From Methylophilaceae bacterium (GTDB lineage: Bacteria > Pseudomonadota > Gammaproteobacteria > Burkholderiales > Methylophilaceae), in assembly GCA_006844635.1 (NCBI GenBank), contig SPJO01000041.1, forward strand, positions 1-12,118: a stretch of DNA of 12,118 nucleotides, given 5' to 3'. Position 1 is the first letter of the stretch. Each line of letters begins with the position of its first letter. Positions 7,301-12,118 of the stretch are shown here, piece by piece. A program made the position numbers and the translations under genes. The notes beneath the pieces are model-generated. The model did no database searches and was not told where the DNA came from. It saw nothing but the letters and a program-made list of their open reading frames with translations.

Positions 7301-8484
7301 AAGGTTACTCTGGCGCGAGTATGCACATAAGTCGGTTTTGCATGACCAACACGAAACTCCATATCAAAGTCTATTTGTTGCTCGACACAGCGTTTCCATT
7401 CTGCAATAACGTGTTGCTGATCGTCAGCGTGAATGGTTTTGGTCCAATCAAGGCCAAGGCTTTTTTCTGCCGACAAGTTGAAAATTTCTTGCCAGCGTTG
7501 ATTGGTATAGGTACAAGCGCCGTTAATATCAATGGAGAAGATACCCAGTGGTGAGGACTCGCTGAGTGCTCTAAACTTCGTTTCATTACTGACGATGTCA
7601 TGCAGCGTTTTGAGTGCTTGCGTACGGTCTTTAACAATTTTGGTGGCACCAATTAATTGCTGTTGATCATCAAGGATGGGCAAGATGTTGATGTTGACAT
7701 CAATGTGGCGGCCATCTTTATGACATCTTACCGTATTGTATTCATAACCTTGTTTTTGCGCATGTAATAGCTTTTGTATATTTTGCTCTTCATCCAAGTG
7801 GTCATCAGGAATAATCAGGTTGATATGTTGATGTAATGCTTTTTGTTGTGTGTAGCCAAATAAGCGTGCAGCAGCGGGATTCCACTGCGTGATACGCCCT
7901 GCTAAGTCTAATGAAATGATTGGATCTAGGCTATGTTCAACGACAGCCATGGCATTGCTTGCTAACGTTTGCTGCTTTGTCTGGAGGCGTGCGTGCTTTC
8001 TGCTTTCCAAAGCTTTTACTGTGGATTTACCCAGTGCTTTCAGTTCGTTTTCTTGTTCCTGTGTTAGCTTACCTGGCTGGCTATCGATGACACATAAAGT
8101 CCCTACGTGATGGCCATTGGTGAGGCTGAGCGGAGTGCCAGCATAGAAACGGATATTGGGGTCACTTAAGACCAAGGGGTTATCGGCAAAACGTGGGTCT
8201 TTTATTGCGTCTTCAACTTGAAGAATGCCCTCGTCTAGAATCGTATGTGCACAAAAGGCCGCATCGCGATTTGTTTCAGTGACACCCTCTAAACCATAAG
8301 AGGCTTTAAACCACTGGCGGTCTTCATCAACCAAGCTAATAAGCGCAATTGGTTTGTCGCAAACAGAAGCTGCATTTGTGACGATGTCATCAAATACTTT
8401 TTCGTTTTGCGTATCGAGTATATCTAGCTCGTGTAACGCGGTTAAACGTTTATGTTCAGATGTTGGTTTTTTCGCTGCAGGCAT
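4339..8484 (-). CDS. GAF-PAS(x6)-GGDEF-EAL bifunctional c-di-GMP signalling protein
   Basis: This 1381-residue protein has no membrane segment and should be cytoplasmic. Approximate order: GAF (25-163, with VDEDRQWFKASYG), then PAS-like modules at 172-290, 300-412, 425-560, 562-682, 690-812 and 820-942, GGDEF (945-1113) and EAL (1125-1378). The GGDEF motif is exact at 1031-1035, with the metal-site aspartate in LIDLDQF (990). RTRD at 1022-1025 is an RxxD product-inhibition site, five residues before the motif. In the EAL domain the name motif is EIL (E1162). Asn1220, Glu1253, Asp1283-Asp1284, Lys1304, Glu1340 and Gln1360 match the usual catalytic set. Both synthesis and hydrolysis of c-di-GMP therefore look possible; the PAS and GAF ligands are unknown, and I see no clear haem or flavin signature. 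AGGGT sits 6 nt before the ATG (complement of 8491-8495). No GEMM-type riboswitch is visible upstream. Confidence 0.93.
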   Translation of the reverse strand: MPAAKKPTSEHKRLTALHELDILDTQNEKVFDDIVTNAASVCDKPIALISLVDEDRQWFKASYGLEGVTETNRDAAFCAHTILDEGILQVEDAIKDPRFADNPLVLSDPNIRFYAGTPLSLTNGHHVGTLCVIDSQPGKLTQEQENELKALGKSTVKALESRKHARLQTKQQTLASNAMAVVEHSLDPIISLDLAGRITQWNPAAARLFGYTQQKALHQHINLIIPDDHLDEEQNIQKLLHAQKQGYEYNTVRCHKDGRHIDVNINILPILDDQQQLIGATKIVKDRTQALKTLHDIVSNETKFRALSESSPLGIFSIDINGACTYTNQRWQEIFNLSAEKSLGLDWTKTIHADDQQHVIAEWKRCVEQQIDFDMEFRVGHAKPTYVHTRARVTFDEHNQISGYIGSVEDISLRFENERSILEQKLQTQQIIQNQSVATFMIDANHRVLHWNIACENLTGVKAEDIIGTTEAWRGFYPKPRPCLADLVVDHHKDRAGQFYPVQGESTLTESGWHAENWFNNLGGKKRYVIFDAAPIYDSTGEIVAAIETLQDVTDQQKSAQALAAKEQLLNRTGEVAGVGGWEYDLIEHKLTWSDETCKIHKVPVGYQPTVEEALKFYPPIARNIIQEAIDKAASSGEPWDLELPFIQKGGTQIWVRAVGTAERKDGKTTKLYGAIQNISELVQQRQSIEESNLRINLATHSGRIGIWDWKITSNEVIWDDSMYALYGLTPQTKPIDYDTWVNFIHPDDVKSFEKALEKFISQAREIDTAYRIIWADKSIHYIRLTAQNKVDQDGKVINVVGACWDVTEMREMSNKLAEQNEYMHVTMQSIADAVITTDAHGDVTWLNPVAERLTGWLKSEAVGKPIEQVFIILDRTQKSQNKHPVLNCLNNDGAPNQSESAVLISKDSVEYGIEDSIAPIRSSNNQILGTVVVFRDVTEKRKITEEIEYKASHDLLTNLVNRSEFEARLTRLLEKTRTSKTNHALMLIDLDQFKLVNDACGHAAGDQLLIEVSNIFSNVIRTRDTLARLGGDEFGIILEKCTVDQAQKVAQKICDRVHEFRFIHDNKRYRIGSSIGLIPLDQRWANISQAIQTADACCYAAKDEGRNRVHRWLESDIIIKQRQGDLHWAARIEQAMEQDQFSLYAQRIHSNKHDNDDLHAEILLRLIDDDGNMIAPNVFIPAAERYHLISRLDLWVIQKAIQWIANNQSNAPIGMIHINISGDSISDRSFHQSVEKLLSNTKASIRKLLCLEITETAAISRLSDASQFINQLHALDVKVALDDFGAGASSFGYLRSMNVDMLKIDGQFIKNIGSDKLNDSAVRCFTDIASILGLETVAEFVENQESLDHIKALGVDYGQGFLIHKPCPIDEIFHHSPVNN

Positions 8485-8646
8485 CCATTGACCCTAATAT
8501 TTTGCAAACCTCATTTTAAAAGTTGATGTGGTTGTGAAAAGCGTTAAAAAGGAGGCTTTAAGACGTCTTTTTCTTCGCTATGGATTTCTTGATTTTTATT
8601 AGAAAGAACAGAGGAGACCATTCGAGATGGTTCGTTTTTTGTTGGT

Positions 8647-8670
8647 CTACAGGCTATCGTTAGCCTGTAG
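8647..8670. repeat. Perfect 10-bp inverted repeat with a 4-nt loop
   Basis: CTACAGGCTA (8647-8656) and TAGCCTGTAG (8661-8670) are exact reverse complements around TCGT. The hairpin stands in the 289-bp gap between two minus-strand genes, about 100 bp after the sbmA stop and 160 bp before the large c-di-GMP gene. Neither strand has a T-run after the stem; on the minus strand the following stretch is A-rich. So it is not a standard intrinsic terminator. It may be an operator, an RNA-processing or stability hairpin, or the core of a small RNA. The rest of the gap (8485-8773) shows no gene that I can support; two very short frames (from ATG 8580 and ATG 8627) run into or across the hairpin. Confidence 0.6.
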
Positions 8671-8722
8671 GGTTGATTTCATCTTAACGCTAATGCGCTG
8701 AAAATGGTATAAATAGTTTTAA

Positions 8723-8754
8723 ACACCTGTAAGTTTTTGTTAAAACAGAGGTGT
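8723..8754 (-). terminator. Probable terminator of the sbmA gene
   Basis: ACACCTGT (8723-8730) pairs with ACAGAGGTGT (8745-8754), giving an 8-bp stem with a 2-nt bulge and a 14-nt AT-rich loop. Read on the minus strand, it starts about 20 nt after the sbmA stop and is followed by TTTAAAAC and then more AT-rich DNA. Position and orientation suit a terminator, but the U-tract is short and interrupted. Confidence 0.4.
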
Positions 8755-8773
8755 GTTGTTTATGCAATATAGA

Positions 8774-10006
8774 TTAACTTGTGCGCATTTCTTGGTCGAT
8801 TTCGGGCAGCGGCTCATCATTAATCGCGGATTCAAATGATTTTAGACGCTTGTGAACCGATAGTAATTCTACAATCGTAGTCCATGAATTAACTAAATAT
8901 TGGAATGAATTGCTGACTTGAGAAAAAGCTGTGAGAATTTGTTGCAGCAAGCCAAAGGTAATGGTGCCAGCGACGATGGTGGGCACTAGTAGGATGTACA
9001 CAAAAATATTGTCAGCTTGCAAATACATCGAACGTGCAACATTGAAATACATATAATGGAAATACAGCTTAAAGTAGTTTTTACGGACGTTTGCAAATAA
9101 CGTCATTAGACTGGCTGGCTGTGCGCGATTCTCATCATCCTCCCCATAAACAAGCTCTTTCCGGTAAGCGGCTTCAACACGTTGGTTCTTAAATTCGAGG
9201 CCGGGTAATTTAATGCCGACGAGTGCCAGTAAAATGGTGCCAAAGATTGACCAAACGATGGCTGAATAAAAGAGTGGAGAAGGTACCTCGCCAAGGAGAG
9301 GTAATTCAGTTACATATTTTGATAGTTCCCATAATACGGGCAAGAAGGCGAATAGGGTCATGACGGCTTCAACCATTGAAACGCCTAAGCTTTCCATGAT
9401 GGTGGAAAAGCGCATGGTGTCTTCTTGAATTCGTTGTGATGCCCCTTCAATATGGCGAACTTCTTTCCATTTTGAGGTGTAGTAATCATTCATCGCAGTG
9501 CGCCAGCGGAAGATGAAATGGCTGACAAAGAAGCGCGTAATCACATAAACAAAGATATAGACAAAAGCAATTTCTGCAAATTGGATTAAGAACTTGTATA
9601 ACTGGCTTGATGTGACGGTAGATTCTGATGACAGTGCATTTTGTACCGCATCAAAGAAAGGACGGCGCCAGTTATTAATCGCGACGGCCACTTGTACTGA
9701 AAAGTAAGTTGAAAATAGGATGAAGCCAGAACCCACAATCGACCACCAGAGCCAACGGTTAGGTTTGTAGCGAAACCAGAATATTGCAAACAATGCAATA
9801 CTGGCAGTGTAGTACAAGTAAAACAGTTTAAATGAGTCAGTAAAGAAGTGGCCCAAACCAATAACTGGTTCTTTGTGGGTGAGGTCAAGGCCTAACATCG
9901 CACCGAGGGGTGTGCTAAACGAATACCAAGCAAAGATACAAAGTGCTGCCCAAGCGACAACAGAGAGCCAAAACCAGCGCGAGTCTGGAAAAAATGATTT
10001 AAACAT
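8774..10006 (-). CDS. sbmA: SbmA/BacA-type peptide antibiotic transporter
   Basis: This 410-residue inner-membrane protein is close in length to E. coli SbmA (406 residues) and shares its N-terminal MFKSFFP. SbmA proteins form dimers with an ABC-exporter-like membrane fold but no nucleotide-binding domain. They import peptides such as microcin B17, proline-rich antimicrobial peptides and bleomycin using the proton gradient. Membrane segments are visible at about 12-30, 58-77, 87-110, 141-165, 210-228, 250-272 and 335-355. Conserved-looking stretches include NNWRRPFFDAVQNAL near 112-126, FRWRTAMNDYY, EGASQRIQEDTMRF and a C-terminal LLSVHKRLKSFE. No ATPase domain follows, which separates it from the fused BacA-related ATPases. 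The Shine-Dalgarno region (TTAATAACAAC before ATG) is weak. It is divergent from the protease gene, with 158 bp between the two starts. The normal cellular substrate is unknown. Confidence 0.92.
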   Translation of the reverse strand: MFKSFFPDSRWFWLSVVAWAALCIFAWYSFSTPLGAMLGLDLTHKEPVIGLGHFFTDSFKLFYLYYTASIALFAIFWFRYKPNRWLWWSIVGSGFILFSTYFSVQVAVAINNWRRPFFDAVQNALSSESTVTSSQLYKFLIQFAEIAFVYIFVYVITRFFVSHFIFRWRTAMNDYYTSKWKEVRHIEGASQRIQEDTMRFSTIMESLGVSMVEAVMTLFAFLPVLWELSKYVTELPLLGEVPSPLFYSAIVWSIFGTILLALVGIKLPGLEFKNQRVEAAYRKELVYGEDDENRAQPASLMTLFANVRKNYFKLYFHYMYFNVARSMYLQADNIFVYILLVPTIVAGTITFGLLQQILTAFSQVSNSFQYLVNSWTTIVELLSVHKRLKSFESAINDEPLPEIDQEMRTS

Positions 10007-10041
10007 GTTGTTATTAAGCGAATAGAGTTAGGGTTAAGACA

Positions 10042-10070
10042 AGTGTATGCGCTAAGGTTCGTTTCTGCAA
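10042..10070 (-). promoter_or_regulatory. Candidate sigma-70 promoter for sbmA
   Basis: On the minus strand TTGCAG (complement of 10065-10070) and TACACT (complement of 10042-10047) stand 17 bp apart, ending 35 bp before the sbmA ATG. Both boxes are imperfect, so this is only the best-spaced match in the divergent gap. I found no convincing promoter for the protease gene on the other strand. Confidence 0.3.
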
Positions 10071-10151
10071 ACAAAGTGAGTTAAAAACTTTTCTGTCAGG
10101 AGTTTGTCCTAGCTATTCAATTAAGTCATGGTGTTTGTACATGGCTACATC

Positions 10152-10157
10152 AAGGGG
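10152..10157 (+). promoter_or_regulatory. Ribosome binding site that fixes the protease start
   Basis: AAGGGG stands 7 nt before ATG 10165. The earlier possible starts (TTG 10135 and ATG 10141) have no Shine-Dalgarno sequence, and they would put ten or eight polar residues before the signal peptide. Confidence 0.65.
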
Positions 10158-10164
10158 TCGTCAG

Positions 10165-11181
10165 ATGCGTTATCGTTTTCTTGTATTGCCATTATTGTTT
10201 CTCTATGCGCCAAGCTTGCTAGCAAGGCCTACTTTTGCGGAAACATTAGCATTGAGCCACTCTGTTGTGATGATTACGACCCAGCTGCCCAATGGCGAAA
10301 ATGGGCGGGGCTCTGGTGTTGTGGTAAGCAAGGAGTATGTGGCAACCAATTGCCATGTGATTGCGAATGCTGAAGGTGCTAATGTGGCCAAGTTTCGGAA
10401 AGGCTATCGGCCTAAAGCGATTAAGGCTAATTGGCGGCGAGATTTATGTTTACTAAAGTTTGATGAGCTGCCATTTAAGCCGCTACCACTGCGTGATAGT
10501 GCTTCCTTGCAATATGAAGAGCCTGTTTTTAGCTTAAGTTTTCCGAGAGGGCAAAATGTTCCACAGCCTTCTTATGGCAATATTAAAGCGACTTACCCGT
10601 ATGAGGGTAGCCATATTATCCGTTCAAGTGCACAGTTTCATTTAGGGTCTAGTGGCGGTGCATTGTTCGATGAGCAGTTTAACGTTATTGGCCTTTCAAC
10701 GTTTAAAAGCCCAGGGAAGGGGTACTACTATCATGTACCTGCCGACTGGATTACCGAATTGATGGCAGCACCAGAGACGAGTAGTTTAGCGACCAATGTG
10801 GTGCCTTTTTGGGCCTTACCTTTAGCACAGCGACCATCATTTATGCGGGTGGTGATTCCTTATAAAAATAAAGAATGGAGCTCACTGAAAAAGATTGCAT
10901 TGCAATGGACGCAGGAGGAGCCAAAATCTGCAGATGCATGGTATTACCTTGGTGTAGCAGAAGAAGGGTTAGGCAATATGGCTGCAGCAAAAAACCATCT
11001 AACGAAAGCGGTGGCCTTAAACATGCGAGAGCTAGATGCTATGCATGCGCTATCGCGAGTGGCTTATGTGCAAAAAGACATGCAAGCTTTGGTTGATTTA
11101 GAGGCGTCTACAAGACCAATCGATACAATCGTTGCTGATGATATCGTCAATAAAATCAGTCAATTAAAAGAGGGTAAGTAG
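10165..11181 (+). CDS. Secreted trypsin-like serine protease with TPR-like C-terminus
   Basis: This 338-residue protein starts with a signal peptide (MRYRFLVLPLLFLYAPSLLA), likely cleaved after Ala20, so it should act in the periplasm or outside the cell. The protease part (about 25-200) shows the chymotrypsin-fold triad in order: His64 in ATNCHVI, Asp93 in RRDLCLLKF and Ser163 in LGSSGGALF. No PDZ domain follows, unlike DegP/DegS. Instead, residues about 255-290 (SADAWYYLGVAEEGLGNMAAAKNHLTKAVALN) form at least one clear TPR unit, perhaps with a degenerate second, that could bind partners or substrates. The start was chosen by its RBS and signal peptide. The gene is divergent from sbmA and its TAG touches the stop of the acetolactate synthase gene on the other strand. 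Cys63 and Cys95 stand beside the catalytic His and Asp and could form a disulphide. The natural substrate is unknown. Confidence 0.85.
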   Translation: MRYRFLVLPLLFLYAPSLLARPTFAETLALSHSVVMITTQLPNGENGRGSGVVVSKEYVATNCHVIANAEGANVAKFRKGYRPKAIKANWRRDLCLLKFDELPFKPLPLRDSASLQYEEPVFSLSFPRGQNVPQPSYGNIKATYPYEGSHIIRSSAQFHLGSSGGALFDEQFNVIGLSTFKSPGKGYYYHVPADWITELMAAPETSSLATNVVPFWALPLAQRPSFMRVVIPYKNKEWSSLKKIALQWTQEEPKSADAWYYLGVAEEGLGNMAAAKNHLTKAVALNMRELDAMHALSRVAYVQKDMQALVDLEASTRPIDTIVADDIVNKISQLKEGK

Positions 11182-12118
11182 TCACTCTATCGCGCAGGCG
11201 ATTTCTTTTAATTCATCGATGAGCACTTTACTGTTTTCTGAGTAATCAACTGGCAGCTCAATCACATGAACGCCACCTTTCTCATAGCACTGATTAATTA
11301 GTGGTAAGAAGCTTTCTGATGTTTCTACACGATGACCAGTGGCGCCATAACTATTGGCATACATCACGAAGTCGGGGTTGTTAAACTCTAAACCAAAGTC
11401 TTGGTAACCCATACCGTATTGTTTCCAGCGAATCATGCCGTATGAGTTATCGTTTAGAATTAATACCACAAGGTTTAACTGCAAGCGAACAGCTGTTTCT
11501 AACTCCTGACTGTTCATCATAAAGCCACCATCGCCGCAGATGGACATGACCTTACGGTCAGGATATAAGCGTGCAGCTTCCATAGCAGAAGGCAGGCCAG
11601 CACCCATTGTGGCAAGTGCGTTGTCTAATAACACGGTGTTAGGTCGGTCGGTTGGATAATTGCGTGCAAACCAAACTTTGTAGACACCATTATCCAGCGC
11701 AATAATGCCATCGTTTGGAATGGCTTTGCGCACATCTGCGACAAAGCGTTGTGGCTTCATCGGAAAGCTTGCATTGTCCTGACCCTCTTCGATGTGTTCC
11801 ATGATGTTTTCTCTTGCTTTCATAAAGTAAGAAAAGTCATGGTTCTCTGTTTTTTCTACACGATTTGCGATGCGTTGTATCGAGGTTGCAATGTCACCGA
11901 CCACTTCTAACTGTGGAAAGTAGACATTATCCACTTGAGCTGATTTGAAGTTTACATGAATCACTTGTGTGCCATTGGGGTCCATAAAAAACGGTGGCTT
12001 TTCGACCACATCATGGCCAACATTAATGATTAAATCTGCGTGCTTAATCGCGCAATGTAAATAGTCGCCATCCGATAACGCAGCTGTACCCAGATACTTA
12101 TCATCGTGACCACAAATG
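11182..12118 (-). CDS. Acetolactate synthase-type ThDP enzyme, C-terminal part (partial)
   Basis: The frame is open from the right edge to TGA (complement of 11182-11184). It gives 311 residues, somewhat over half of a typical 550-residue enzyme. A GTG at 12009 is internal; the codons before it read on as KHADLIINVGHDVVEKPPFF, part of the middle domain. The C-terminal domain carries the ThDP-binding signature, from GDGGFMMNSQELETAV to LNDNSYGMIRWKQ. It ends with VHVIELPVDYSEN, a sequence shared with catabolic AlsS-type acetolactate synthases. The expected reaction joins two pyruvates to acetolactate, for branched-chain amino acids or acetoin. The N-terminal catalytic glutamate lies outside the window. 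A regulatory subunit gene does not follow at the 3' end, which suits an AlsS-like enzyme. Other ThDP decarboxylases of this superfamily remain possible. Confidence 0.87.
   Translation of the reverse strand, partial: ICGHDDKYLGTAALSDGDYLHCAIKHADLIINVGHDVVEKPPFFMDPNGTQVIHVNFKSAQVDNVYFPQLEVVGDIATSIQRIANRVEKTENHDFSYFMKARENIMEHIEEGQDNASFPMKPQRFVADVRKAIPNDGIIALDNGVYKVWFARNYPTDRPNTVLLDNALATMGAGLPSAMEAARLYPDRKVMSICGDGGFMMNSQELETAVRLQLNLVVLILNDNSYGMIRWKQYGMGYQDFGLEFNNPDFVMYANSYGATGHRVETSESFLPLINQCYEKGGVHVIELPVDYSENSKVLIDELKEIACAIE

Noticed and set aside
8549..8582. AAGGAGG at 8549-8555 as a strong ribosome binding site on the plus strand for a small gene starting at ATG 8580
   Set aside because: The spacing to the only ATG is about 24 nt, and the resulting 27-codon frame ends inside the hairpin with no family resemblance.
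8485..8646. c-di-GMP (GEMM) riboswitch upstream of the c-di-GMP enzyme
   Set aside because: I looked for the conserved GEMM aptamer core on the minus strand and did not see it.
8627..8701. 24-codon hydrophobic frame from ATG 8627 with GAGGAG ten bases upstream
   Set aside because: It is too short to judge, it crosses the perfect hairpin, and no related small protein is known to me; it could be chance.
10071..10164. Promoter for the protease gene
   Set aside because: TTGTCC and CTGTCA occur, but no -10 box stands at a proper distance, so no site could be supported.

Overview
The window looks like ordinary chromosomal DNA of a gammaproteobacterium. It is fairly AT-rich, its coding is dense, and every protein that can be placed has its nearest recognisable type in that class (AldB/AcoD-like aldehyde dehydrogenase tail, SbmA, DUF2157/DUF4401/GDYXXLXY membrane trio, PAS-GGDEF-EAL protein). 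The genus cannot be fixed from the sequence. There is no transposase, integrase, tRNA, rRNA or CRISPR array.

Left part (1-2862, plus strand): the last 43 codons of an aldehyde dehydrogenase, then a translationally coupled three-gene operon. The operon encodes a DUF2157 polytopic membrane protein, a DUF4401 polytopic membrane protein, and a small membrane-anchored GDYXXLXY protein. This trio is the best candidate in the window for an undescribed system: its genes overlap, its families recur together, and its biochemical role is unknown to me.

Middle (2863-8484): the gap after the trio holds the decayed C-terminal end of a second, different GGDEF protein, with an internal stop and a one-base frameshift. 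Three minus-strand genes follow, read from right to left. They are a 1381-residue cytoplasmic c-di-GMP enzyme (GAF, six PAS-like modules, GGDEF, EAL), a small KTSC-domain protein, and an exported, probably lipid-anchored methyltransferase-like protein. The GGDEF motif, the product-inhibition site and the main EAL catalytic residues of the large protein all look intact.

Right part (8485-12118): a 289-bp gap carries a perfect 10-bp hairpin and a probable terminator. Next comes an SbmA-type peptide transporter (minus), then divergently a secreted trypsin-like protease with a TPR-like tail (plus). Last is the C-terminal 311 residues of an acetolactate synthase-type ThDP enzyme (minus), which runs off the window. 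The protease and the synthase converge with no base between their stop codons.

Taken together, most of the genes act in or at the cell envelope (membrane trio, exported methyltransferase-like lipoprotein, SbmA, periplasmic protease) or in c-di-GMP signalling. Carbon-metabolism enzymes flank them at both ends. Apart from the trio, and possibly the three minus-strand genes of the middle part, nothing shows that they form one pathway.
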